NCBI GenBank assembly: GCA_023853785.1
Contig: JAJIRX010000584.1
Coordinates: 83,688 to 147,687, forward strand
Source of the DNA: Psilocybe azurescens
Taxonomy: Eukaryota; Basidiomycota; Agaricomycetes; Agaricales; Agrocybaceae
Direction: 5' to 3'
Length of the DNA: 64,000 nucleotides
The notes under the pieces are model-generated. The model had not been told where the DNA came from. It searched no databases and saw only the letters and a list, made by a program, of their open reading frames with translations. Below, piece after piece: positions 39,149-50,478 of this stretch (position 1 is the first letter of the stretch; each line of letters begins with the position of its first letter). The translations under genes and the position numbers were made by a program.

Positions 39149-41221
39149 TCATGTGGTACCAAGTGCTCCCCCAAAACGGCTCCGCTGTAGGTTACAAAAT
39201 AAAAACGTTCAATGTCGAGTCACCAAGCTGTCAGTAGCGTGGAACCACGTACCAGTTCCATGATAGCAGCCCTCTCAGTTTCTGCCACTGCGTTAATTTG
39301 CTCCTGAGTCATGCTCAGAACCTGCAGCAACATCTCCTAATTATAATCCAAAACAATGATGATCAGAAACCCATTCAAGGTGGTGAGAAAAGAGACACAA
39401 AGAGAACGAGGCTCACCCGTTGCTTTTCGTCGATCTCAACTGCGCCAGTAGTTGGTTGAGCTGCAGGTGGCTGCTGCTGCTGCTGCACGGGCGGAGGTGC
39501 TTGTACCTGTGTAGGCGCCGGCGGCGGTCGATAAAACTGTTGCGGTTGCGGTGCTTGCGGTGCGAGATGATGTGAAAATATTGCCGAAGCCGGAGGCGTC
39601 GACATCATAGGTGGTTGCATTGCTGGCATAGGTTGAGGATGCTGTAGGCCCTGCGGCGGGAACGGTGGCATTTGTGGAGGGTACTGTCCGGGACCCGGCT
39701 GCATATGGTGTTGTTGTTGTAAATGAGGAGGCAAAGGAGGCAGAGGCGCCATCGACCCTCGATTGGCAGACGAGGGCGGGAGTGGTGCCGCCGTTGGCCC
39801 GGACGATCCTCGAGACGAGGCAAGCATGCGTTCTAGGATGTTCGTGTCAACAATTTTGCTTAGTAGGAGAGACTGGAAAAGCGCATATGAGAGCTGTGGG
39901 TGCTTGATGAGCAGTGTCCGAGCTTGTTCAGGGTGGGTGATCACAAAAGCCTACAGTCTCATCAGTAAAAAAACTGATGCAAACGATGCTGAAGTAGCTA
40001 CCTTCATTTGGGCCAATACTTCCATAGTCTGATGCTCTGGCATGGTCGCCAGCGTTCGGCTGATATGGTCAAGAGCTGAAGCGCCCTTTGGTATGGGAAT
40101 ACCTGGCGGAATATTGGCGAGGAAAGCGTCTGGGTCATTCGCTCGACCGCGGCCACCTCCTCCTGCAGGCCATTGCGAACGAGGCTCAGACGGTCCAGGA
40201 TAACCACCATCTAGGATTTCTCCTCTCACAGTAGTCTTTCCTTCAAGGAAAGGATCGGAATCGGCCAGATCAATACGGAGTGGTCGTCCACCACAGTCAG
40301 TGTTATTGAGGTTGCGAACAGCTGAAAGTGCGGTTTCATGATCTTTTTGGGCGAGTTCACAATAGAGAAACATAGATTTGCGATTTTTTTGGGACAGATT
40401 GAGGCAGAGAATACAGTATAATTTTGTTCGGTCACGATGTACGAGAACAATGGGATGATGGTCGTTTATCATTGGATGCAAGAGCAGAGTGTGACGCGCG
40501 GGATCGCGATTCAAGCGAGGACAAGTTTGATACGTCCATGATGTTGATAAAATTAGGCATTCGCAGATTGAAGAGTTATATATTGAGGAGATCCCGGAAT
40601 ATTCAGGAGGTTCATGGATATTGAGGAGATTCACGGATGTTCAGATTCATGGATTTTGAGGAGATTCATGGATGTTCAGATTGAGGGAGATTGAGGAATG
40701 TTCCAGGTGTTGAGGGATATTGAGGAGATTCATCAATATTGCAGATTGAAGAACGTGCAAGAACAGGTCAACGGGTTTGAGGATCACGTTCGTTCGTAAC
40801 AGGAGATGTGAAGATTTGATAATGTTGAGATAAGAAATTTGATTCGGTGAAAAGAATGGACTTGAGGTCAGACACAAGACATGTTAATACGCGAGAGAAA
40901 AGAGGATAACGGTACCTGCGAATTCACAGAAACCATAGCCTTTTGGTTTTGCTGTGTCTCTATCAAAGACGAGTCTGCACGGAGATCACAACGAAGTTTA
41001 ATTGTGGTGGTTCTCGAACCAAAGTAGTCACGGCGTTCACGATACCTAAATCCTACAACTTGACCGACGGTCTTGAATATGCCCACGAGTTGTTCTTCCG
41101 TCATGTTATAGGGCACATTGCCGACTAGTTATGAAACGGAATGAAATGGATGAACAAAAGATCCTCAGGCCCGCTGATAGAAGGACGTACCGAACACCAC
41201 TTTACTATTACTATTGGACAT
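39149..41221 (-). CDS. CSTF2: CSTF2/RNA15-like cleavage-stimulation factor, 387 aa
   Basis: RNA-binding subunit of the mRNA 3'-end cleavage/polyadenylation machinery, nuclear. N-terminal RRM: RNP2 in VVFVGNVPYNMTEEQL, RNP1 in KPKGYGFCEFA, then HETALSAVRNLN. A hinge follows (IPKGASALDHISRTLATMPE, HPEQARTLLIKHPQLSYALF), then a Pro/Gln-rich region, and a C-terminal helical domain (EMLLQVLSMTQEQINAVAET). Exons: 41221-41191, 41124-41046, 40974-40916, 40342-40002, 39950-39417, 39336-39253, 39184-39149, summing to 1,164 nt, an exact multiple of three, with no frame break. Intron 3 (40343-40915) is 573 nt, far longer than any other read here, and is filled with an imperfect repeat. Start is the only ATG giving the RRM beta-1 strand. 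Confidence 0.92.
40566..40752. repeat. Imperfect repeats in CSTF2 intron 3
   Basis: Repeated plus-strand units of the type GAGGAGATTCATGGATGTTC with variable spacing (about 25-37 bp), purine-rich on this strand. They lie wholly within the 573-nt intron. Confidence 0.75.
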
Positions 41222-41955
41222 GGCAGTGCAGATGGTGAGAATTTTATTTGGACTTGGAAACAATCTGTACGCAGTAGGACGTTGAGAGTACACAACCCAA
41301 GAACCACGAACGGAACCATGTCATGTCATGTGACACCTACGGGTCTGACCGAGCTTACCGGGGCTGTGCCTTTTATTTACCGAAGATGCGTGGGGACAAA
41401 CACATGCTGACGGTCTCCCACTCCAACTATGCCCGCTCCCAACCCGCTCCCTAAGTTTCCAACGAGTTAACGTTGATCCACCCCCACTGCGCTTTCACCG
41501 CTTTGCAAGGCCATTTTGAACCCCCGATGTCTTTAGCACATTGCATTGCAATACGTATTATCTGTTTGTCAAATCTGAATTGACTAAGCGCACCGATTTC
41601 GTCATATCCTCCAGCACAGCCATCGGCGCCACTCCCAGCTGCTTCGCTCGATCCTCACTAATCGTCCACAAGGGACCACAATTCTTTTGCTATGCAATCA
41701 GACCGACATCGGCCAGCGGAATATGACTCGGGGTGCACTCGTAGGTCCTGCCGGGATCTTGCCTAGGTACTCTTTAGACACCGAATCCTCCCGATCTCCA
41801 GGTTCACCTGTATGAGTCACGCCTCGCCCAGATTCTCGCCTCTCGATTACTCTAGATGAATCGGGACATGATTCTTTCTATAAAATGCGGACTCCATGAA
41901 AAATGGCTTGCTCATCCAAATACCTCACTACCCACAGGCCCTTTCAGCAAGCTTA
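41222..41955. other. Divergent promoter region, about 730 bp
   Basis: Upstream DNA shared by CSTF2 (-) and the Hsp20-like gene (+). A TATA-like box lies at 41879-41885. No supported coding sequence. Confidence 0.5.
41879..41885 (+). promoter_or_regulatory. TATA-like box upstream of Hsp20-like gene
   Basis: TATAAAA, 71 bp upstream of the chosen ATG at 41956. A TATA element fits an inducible heat-shock-type gene. No clear heat-shock element was found nearby by eye. Confidence 0.45.
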
Positions 41956-42827
41956 ATGACCACTTCAAAGCAGCGACCGAGCATGGCCATAGCACGAACC
42001 GACTCCCTCACCTTTCAGCAATGCCAAGGCCCTGCGTTTATACAAGCAGTAAACCGCGCCGCCAATCTCAAAATTCTGGCGGCTCTCAAGTCAGGCAAGC
42101 TACGCATAGTTGAACCTCCAAAGCCGACTCAGACTATGCCGATAGCGAGCTACACACCTCGGTCAGTATATTTATTATCAGTTTCCTCTTAATCACTCAC
42201 CTCATCTATTTATAGCATGGATGTTATTGACGACCCATCCTCCCCAAATCTATCTGCTATATTCGAAATACCAGGAATAAAGACAGAGAACATAAAGTTG
42301 TACATTGGCGATGGAGCATTGTTTTTGTACGGAGAAAGACGCGCCCCCTACCCCACACGCGTAGAGCCCTTGTCAGAAAACCCCATCCCACCCATTAACG
42401 CCCTTACCTTGGGAGACAAAATGGACGAAGACACTCGAGTCAAAATTCGTGTCCAGGAGATCTGTTTCGGTACCTTCCAGCGGACCGTCCCCATTCCAAA
42501 GGGAGTAAAGGTGACTACTATCTCTTTCCTTTAATCAACCCCTAACCCCTCTCCATTTGCTGTCCATTTTCCCATTCGACCATTTAACTCATTCTGACTC
42601 ACTCTCCTCTCTGATAGATGCAAGATATACATGCAAATCTCTCAGATGGATTGTTAACCGTGACATTCCCGAGATCACCTGTCCATACCGTCGACGAAAT
42701 CCCCAGATCCTCCAGGTCGCACAAGTCGATCAGCTCAAGTCCCCCATGTCCATGGTGGCTGCGGGTACCGCCTCACAGTAATCCCAAGCTTCCAAGATGT
42801 TTCATGATTTACACACCATCGCACTAA
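41956..42827 (+). CDS. Small Hsp20/alpha-crystallin-like protein, 236 aa
   Basis: Probable small heat-shock chaperone. The core domain begins DVIDDPSSPNLSAIFEIPGI, continues NIKLYIGDGALFLYGERR and IRVQEICFGTFQRTVPIPKG, and ends ANLSDGLLTVTFPRSP. The GxLTVxFP pattern near the end is an alpha-crystallin hallmark. Exons: 41956-42161, 42216-42510, 42618-42827, summing to 711 nt, a whole number of codons. The tail after the core is basic and Pro/Ser-rich, without the usual IxI motif; a frame shift near 42700 could give a different tail ending about 42780. The start is the first ATG compatible with a short disordered N-terminus; the frame is open upstream. Confidence 0.75.
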
Positions 42828-44613
42828 ATCCCGATGATAGCCTCAGTCTCCAAGCTTTCTATATGCAGCCACTCTCCGTCTCCGTAATGCATCCAACAAA
42901 ACCTTTGGGGAACAGCACTCACGGAGCCTTTTCCACCACCACTTTTATTTCACCTATTTACTCCTTTTCTCTGCTTTGCAAACGACTCCTAGACTTACTC
43001 GTATCTACTAAGGGACTTCATGGCATTACGGTTGTACCTCTTACTCAATTCTTTTCTTCTTTTCTTCGTGTACATATCTGACTCATTCTGTAAAATCCCT
43101 TGTATCCACTACATCTCTGGTGGCTAGTGTCGGCTTAACCCCATCTCCAATTATCGTCCACCATACACGGTCAAATTCCCTTCTCTTCATGGTCATCACT
43201 TCACATGTATATCAACACCACACATACACGGACTTCCATTTCTACATATACTACAGTACTGAATCACTTGTAACCCCTATGTTAGACTCTTACGCTTAAT
43301 ACCACCCAAAATTCACACCATCAGTCCACTACGCGTCCACTGTCGCAAACTCGACCATATGCCTCCTATGAAGATTCCATTCAGAATCCGAAAATCTGAT
43401 AAATGTGACTCATATTTTCCTCTTATCATTCACTCTGACGCTCGAATCTCCTGTCACTACCTGCCTTATATGTTATGTCGACTCTGCGAGAGGCGTGTTG
43501 TTCAATCATTCTGCTATTTCCGGTAAGTCAGGACCCGAATCATGAAATCCGAGATCACATCCTGATCCCTTGACATATAATTTATAAATATTCACATTCG
43601 TTATCCTGACGAATATTTGCGGCAGCGGCCCCGAAAGCTTACGCACCGACTTGAGAACGGCCGATGTCAATTTCAGAACACGAAGTGTTTGACTGCACAG
43701 TGAGTACGTGCACACATCCTGCATTTATATGTACATACGACAACATGTTTTCCCAAGTGGAACACGCGGCTAATCTGTGGAGCGCTAATCTACATAGAAT
43801 CCGACGACGTTGGACGCGCGTTAGATTCAATTGGGAGTGCGACTTCTCCGGAAGGGCATGCCCCGGAACAAGCACCGATCCATTCCGTCAGTCACAGTCA
43901 GCACATGGCATATATAATATTCGGACTCCGGGACCAGCGGTGAAGCTCAAGCGCTTGCATATGCGTTACACACATACATTACATATTGTATAACCATCCC
44001 TTTTCATCCGACCTTCCTGCAGTGTCAGTAATCTCGGACCCGGATGAAAGCGTAGCTGCGTTTTGGCTGTCAAAGCATGCCCGTGCTCAAGCCGTGCTTA
44101 ATAATGTAGAATTGATAAAATGTATGGCAGACAGGCTGCTTCACATTTCATTTTTAATGAAAACGTTCTGACTCTGTGTGACCCGGTTTCGGTACACGGT
44201 GGGGAGATCCCTGGAGATCCGTATGACAAAGACATGACAAAGGCCAGATTATCGTTGAGCGCTAATTACCCGTTAAGGAAACACTTTACCGCAGTCGGAT
44301 GAGTGATTACGATTTGTAATTCGGTGACTTGGTACGTGACACATTTCGAAAACTTGACGAAAAAACCTCCTTCACTCTTTTGACCTAACGTTCGCAGACG
44401 CCTTGGATTGACTCAAGAAGCTGTTAGTAAAAGCCTCTAATGTGACTCTGCCTTAGTGGCAGTAACATGTCTTGTGATAACTAGTACAGCGTGTAAATTT
44501 CACGTTTATGGATGATCACAATGATGGGACATAATAGTCTCTCCTAGACAGACTTCGATATATGTGATGTACCCTACGGCTCACGATATATGAAGTCTGT
44601 TTTTACCACGCCC
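42828..44613. other. Intergenic, about 1.8 kb, start of repeat-rich region
   Basis: No supported gene. Contains only short ORFs without family features, and an imperfect palindrome at 44549-44600 (GACTTCGATATATGTG against CACGATATATGAAGTC). Confidence 0.5.
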
Positions 44614-45039
44614 TCCGAACCGTGTCAGAAAGTTGTTATATAATCTTCGGACTTTGAAAATAGGATCGCGCACTTTGCTTGACAAGGAAAAGATCTATAA
44701 AGACAATTTGGAGAGAGAAACTTTAGAAGGTTTCAATCAACATTCATGCAAATTTTTGAGAGCTTTCAAACAGATGTGGAAGTGCTGGACACCCATGCGT
44801 CCGGCTCAAGGCAAAGTCAAAAGATCATGTAAGCGACTTTCTGCTCAGTCTGCACCGGAATGAAAGCTGCCGCAAAACTCCTCCTCTCAACACAAAATTT
44901 AAACCATCTATTATTCGGAGCCAAATAAATGTGCTATACCTTTCAAAAGGCTTGAATTATCTGCGTTGTCGCGTCTACTAGACGCTGACGATCATTCAAG
45001 CTCCGAAGATTACATAAGAACTTCCTGACACGGTTCGGA
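44614..45039. mobile_element. MITE-like element, about 426 bp, 25-bp terminal inverted repeats
   Basis: The left end TCCGAACCGTGTCAGAAAGT is matched by the reverse complement of the right end, TCCGAACCGTGTCAGGAAGT; the match extends to about 25 bp with two mismatches. The interior has no transposase. A clear target-site duplication was not found, so exact ends and superfamily are open. Confidence 0.6.
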
Positions 45040-45304
45040 CGATGTCGTAAAAAAAAGGACTAGGGACATAAAGACACTGCTCATTTTGGGAATCTTGGAT
45101 TACCGTACTACCTCCCCATTGTTCTTCAGATGACTCATATCCAGTGAACATTTGGACTGATATTAGGGGCACTAATCACAATACCAATAGAACAAAGGCC
45201 ATCAGGAAAGCAGGACAAATCCTATTTAGCAATACGACGTTTACAAACCTGTCACATCATTATAACACGCAGATATCAGCTCATAACCATATATCTATGA
45301 CATA

Positions 45305-45530
45305 TAATATTATTTTTGTAATATAAAGTAAATATAATATGATAAGTACATTATAACTAGATTGCAAGGTCATGTAAGATGTTAAACGGTTTATAGATTG
45401 GGTACAATATTGTTTCTGTAACGTAAAGCAAATATAATATGGCAAAGACAATATAATTAGATTGTAAAGTGGCTGCCAGGTTCACCAAAAAATCATAATA
45501 TGCATGTCAGATGTTAGACAATTTATAACT
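45305..45530. repeat. AT-rich tandem repeat, about 100-bp period
   Basis: Two diverged copies starting near 45305 and 45405 share the pattern AATATTRTTTYTGTAAYRTA followed by AAATATAATATG and an AGATTGYAA block. A third partial copy lies at about 45500-45530. Confidence 0.7.
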
Positions 45531-45677
45531 CATCATCGTCCTTCAGCAGGGTTGTACGCAGGATATGAGATGGGCACAATATGGCATACAAATTATATTT
45601 AATTATCATAGTGAAATATCCTTGACATAGGCGTAAAATTTCCAAGTGAGCCGGGTGTGTAGGTCAACATAAATAGG

Positions 45678-48600
45678 CTACAGTGAGGCGTAGCCATAAT
45701 CCTCTTCTCCTTCCTCTTCCTCATCACCACTGCAACCAAAATCATGGACCTCATCCCCATCGCTTTGGTCCCCACCTTCATCATCATCATCATTATCTTC
45801 ATCGTTGTCGTCTTCGTCATCTTCTTCGTCATCATCGCCGTTGTCGTCTTCATTTCCTTCCAGTTCCAGATCCTCATTCATGGCGCTACAGGGGTCGTCT
45901 TCGTCATCCTCTTCTTCCACTTCCATTTCCTCAGAGCTTGGGTCAATGGAATCAAATCCGGGTACTTCCTGCTGAGGGTATTCTTCAAATGACCGATGCC
46001 ACCACCAAAGTAACGCATAATCATATCTCGATCAACAAAACTGAGAGTATTCAGCTGTTAGTAATACATCAAAGCAGGGACCACCTGACGTCCACTCACA
46101 TGTTTACGTGAGAAGTTTAACCAGTCTTCTTTATTGTCAGAATCAAGGCATCGAGCAATGCTACAGGGCCAAGGAAGGAGATCAGGACTCCGACCAGCTT
46201 CAAAGGCCGGAATCAAGTGACAACCGCGCACTACAATAGCAGGATCAACAAAACTGAAAGCAAATTCATCTGTGGATTCTACAAAGCCAATTTTGGGTAG
46301 GCGTGCTCGGCGAAATCCTGAACGATAGCCGGGTTCCTCGCCAAACCAACGGACCCAAAGAAAATCCATGCGTTTGACGGTTTTGGCATCAGGAATCACT
46401 GGATTCTCAGCCCAAACGTTGGCATGGTAGACTCCAATGACTCTCGCATACCAGTAGGGTTCAGCACCTTCCTCGTTAATAGGAGAGCGCAGCATAATAT
46501 CTGGGTGTGAATGAGGGCGGACAGTGTCCCACTGCCGGCTGTAAGTCGTAGCTAGTGTAATAGATGCGGCATGTCTGAACAGAATAAATCTTGTTTCCGA
46601 CAAAGCGTATGGAGTTGCGATCTAAATCCGTGAATTCTTCGTGCATGTCGGCATCAAATTCACGGCCGGTTAGTCGTCCTAATAAATGATCTTGAAGCTT
46701 CGGTAAAAATTTCTTCAAAGTCTCAGTAAGTCCATGAGTTATAAATCACAAAAGCGTTAATCGAGAAAACGTACATGATAAGCAGGGTCGCTCCTGTTAT
46801 TGCGCAGGGTGCCACGGATATCCTGAGGGTGACTTTTAGACGGAGAGATATAGTATCTCAGCTCTGGGTCACCATCCGGTTGGTTGTTGACGTGACCTGT
46901 TGTTTTCTGCTTGGTATGGCCGTGAAGCCGCTTCATATCAAAGGCCAAACGAGCACGTTCAAGCCTTTTATAACGCTTAGCAATTTGGCGCTCGGCATTG
47001 CGCTTGTTTGTCGATCCATACATGCGCTTAACGACTTTATGAGCAAGTTCACCCTGTTGATTAAAAAGTAAGAATAAATAAAATACATAGAGAGAAATTA
47101 CTGACGACTTGGGTTGAAAACCCATCCGTTCCACCAAAAGGCGGATAGCACGAACGTAGTCTCCGAGCGCATGCCATTTGTAAGTGAAGAGATTCAGGGT
47201 TTTGGATTTCTTGCTGGATGTATTACCTGCCACAGCTTTCTCCTTCCCCTTGCCAGACATCTGGCGCCTCTGTCGTGCCCCTGCTTCCTTTGGGAGTTCG
47301 ACTGTCGCAAAAGCGGACTGTGTGGTGTCCCTAAACTTCCGTGTTAACTTCCCAAGCTCCGTTGTAACCTGTTCAAGATGCTGTAGAGTACTCTCGGTAT
47401 GTAGTCGAAGTTTTGCAAACGCATGCCATTCTGCTGTTCGGTATAAGAGCGTCATGAGGATTGAATTATATGGCTCTTGCAAAAGTCCTTCAAACACTGG
47501 AATACTGCACTAAAGAACAAGTTAGTACTCAACGTTTTCTTCTTTCATGCCAGAATTGCTGGTCTTACCTGTAATAGGTCCTCAAAATCGCGCGCTGCGA
47601 AGTTTCTTCATCTCTGAGGCATTTGTTGCAAATCGTCTGATTGTACTTGACCCAAACGTTGGTACACCCGAAACCTTGTCGATGCGGAAAAGTTTATTAG
47701 TTTTCAATAGATAAAAATGCTGGAGTGGGCGTACCGTTGATCCAGCTTAGCAACCAAACTGCCGTCAGGGGCAACAGCATACAGAATTCGAATTAAGTGG
47801 GTAAAGAGCGCTTTCCAGACACCCAACTCAAACTCGTGCAAAGATCAACAACAAGCATCCAGCGGGATGTCAAAAATCGCAGCCAATTTTATCAATAAAG
47901 GCATTCTAAGACCGAAACATGAAGCTCGAATAAATGAATATCAGGGAACTTGACTCACCAGTGTTGGGACAGAAGAAGTTGCCTTGAGGAGCCGATTGAC
48001 AGCGGTACCGGCGATGGCCACTGCAGACTTGTAGATGGCATTCCGAGCAATTTGAGCGCTGTCTAAAAAGGTATTTACGAGCCATTGTAAGTCGAGATTT
48101 AATGTCATTCTTTGTGCCCATCTGGTCAAATTTTGATTTCGGAACGAGACACCGAGGGCACGGGCAAAGGCCTTTGTCTCGATATGGTGGCAAGCAAAAC
48201 TCTGTCAAAAGGATTGATTAACTCAACAGTTCGTTGAAAGAAAGGAATCCACTTACTTCTCAGGATAATCTGCAGAATATGTAAAGAATCGGGGGGTATA
48301 CCCGGCGCGAAATACCGTCAGCGCATTTGACTACCATTCCATATTTATATGCATGAGCGAAATCTGCGTCTAGTAAAAATTTCCAGACACCATGCATAAG
48401 CTCTCGTCGGCAATGCGTTGTGAGGTCTTTTTTGCGTGCCCCATTTACTGCAGAAAGAGGCGGCAAAGTCCTGGAATGAATCAGGAAGAGAAGGAATATA
48501 TGCGATGTGCTGGCAAGCACCCGAGTTTGGCTGTCCACGAATGTATTTGAAACATTCCCAAAAGTAGATAGATTGGCCAGAGCTTTGCGGTACCAAAGTT

Positions 48601-49895
48601 TGCAAGGTGAGTGCTGTCAGACCAGAACATGAGGGCAGCTACGACCTTCTCTAGCTTGCAATCCGGCTCATCAGGAGGAAGAGGAGCACGCTGCACGTTG
48701 TCATTTTCTTCAATGAAAACATCCGAGTTGTAGACCTCAGAGAATACCCGTTCTTCTTCACCACTTGGAGACCTATGCAATAATTTGAAAGGCGAGAAAT
48801 GGAAGTGGGAAGCAAGGGGCGACGAGAATGCAGCTTGGATAACAGCGGTCAATTTCCGATAGAGCAATCCTGGAACAGAAAATGTGCCTGGCGGTTTGCT
48901 TTTGGTGCCCGAAGGAACTTCAATGTTGATGTTGGCCATTTGAAAAGAGTCGGAAAGGGGGAATTCTTCTCTGCGGCATCGCTCCTTTGATTCTCTCTCG
49001 CCCGGCGTTGAAACCTTTCAAATCTTCAAGCTTGAAATTGGGGTCAAGAAGAACATCGTTTACGAGACGGTTGACCTCGGAATCTGACTTGGTGTATGTG
49101 CCAGAGTCCTTCCAGTTCATAAGCATTTCAACTGATTCATTTCGATGGACAGGGGTTGGGGACGGTGGCGGCATGGACATAGGGTCAAGTTCTCCAACTT
49201 GGTGAAGCTCTTCTTAGGGAATAAAAAGAGTCAGGGATCAAAAAGAAGGCCGGTAAAGGTATTCTCGCAGCAAGCCAAAAGAATTGGTGGCAGTCCGCGG
49301 TCGATTGCGCACAATCAAATGCAGGCGCGGCAACACTGCAGTTGACTGCTCATCTTAGAAGCGGCGGCAAAGGCTCAGGATTTATGTCCTCATATCGGAG
49401 CAGGGAGCCGATAATTCCGCTTCGGTCTACCTGCCTGCGTAAATTGGGGAGGAGGGTGTGAAAAGACGAAGGTGGTGGGGGTGTCGAGGTTGCAAGAGGA
49501 GAGGCGAGAGGCGAAGGTGGCGAGGTTCGATAGCACTGAGATCTTGATCCATTGCCTGATCCTCCAAGTTATGGGGTACGACATTTCCTAAATGACTCGT
49601 ACTCGATCCAGCAGTGGACACTTCCTAGATAAACCGTTATATTTATCGACTATAACAAAAAAAAAAGAAAAAAAAAAAGAAAAAAGCTTACTCCTGAAGT
49701 CGCGCAGAGCCCAAAGCGCGCCTTACGGTCTTTGAGTTTAGCTTGTTTAACCTTTGTTGAAGCGGCGGTTGTTTTTCGGCGTTGATTTGCCCCATCTTGA
49801 TGTTTCAGAAAAGCTTTACATTTTGTCTGGTGTTGTGTGAGACCCCTAGCAGATATAGCACTGAATTGTTCTGGACAATGCTTGCACGGGAACAT
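45678..49895 (-). CDS. Plavaka-type transposase, frame-broken
   Basis: Large DNA-transposon protein of the Plavaka type seen in Agaricomycetes. ATG at 49895 starts a zinc-finger-like segment (CKHCPEQFSAISARGLTQH with distal Cys). Downstream marks: SGTKSKPPGTFSVPGLLYRK, LMFWSDSTHLANFGTAKLWP, GACQHIAYIPSLPDSFQDF, FLLDADFAHAYKYGMVVKCA, KGLCPCPRCLVPKS, TLLYRTAEWHAFAKLRLHT, RFVDRDMIMRYFGGGIGH, and a very acidic tail (45926-45678). Several introns are evident (for example donor at 49691). At least six frame changes occur; several lie in homopolymers (an A6 run near 48429, a C6 run near 48296), so some may be sequencing errors. Whether the element is active cannot be decided. Ends of the element were not found. 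Confidence 0.7.
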
Positions 49896-50137
49896 AAACG
49901 ACACAGAGAAGGCGAATAGAAATAGCGATAGTGAGAAAGCGATAGCTATTCGCGGCTTTCGCGACTGGGAGGATGTCTTGGCATATGAGAGAAGAGGGAT
50001 ACGATTCAAAGTATTGACAGCGCAACGCGAATATATAGAGCGGGTTGGCCCAACCCGCGCACAGCGTCATTAATTTTTGATGATATTTCTTTTAGCCCTT
50101 GATTGGCTACTATGGCAAGTGTTTAGACAAGTGGGGC

Positions 50138-50178
50138 CGTCGTTGCACCAGTAACGTCGAAGCCGACTAGTAGAGTGG
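50138..50178 (+). repeat. Dispersed repeat, copy 1
   Basis: GTGGGGCCGTCGTTGCACCA followed by GTAACGTCGAAGCCGACTAG. It matches 55152-55192 at most positions. It lies about 250 bp upstream of the Plavaka-type start and may belong to the element's terminal region. Confidence 0.65.
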
Positions 50179-50478
50179 AGCATTACTCGCTAACCGTCTC
50201 ATGAGTTGTCGTAATGAGCCCTTCCTCCTGATGCGACCGAATTCGCAACATGTCGTATATAGCAAAAAGCCATGACAAAAAAATGAGAATTATGATGATG
50301 CGTCATTCTCATTCTTCTCCAACGGTGGCGACTGCGACTGCTGCGAATGTTTCGACACTGGCGGCGACCCCGACGAGCGGTGCATTAGCACATCCACCAT
50401 CTTGCCCCTCCCACCTGGAACTACACGGCTGAAGAAGGAGGCGACATCGACTGTGCTCCCGACTCTACGCGCATCTTG

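Noticed and set aside
43100..43160. GTGTCGGCTTAACC as the missing far end of the Plavaka-type element
   Set aside because: Match to the 50138-50178 sequence is too short and gapped to support a terminal inverted repeat.
44545..44605. Imperfect palindrome CAGACTTCGATATATGTG as transposon ends
   Set aside because: Arms are short, mismatched and only about 15 bp apart; no element between them.
45683..46111. Plus-strand His/Ile-rich ORFs
   Set aside because: Antisense shadows of the acidic tail of the Plavaka-type transposase.
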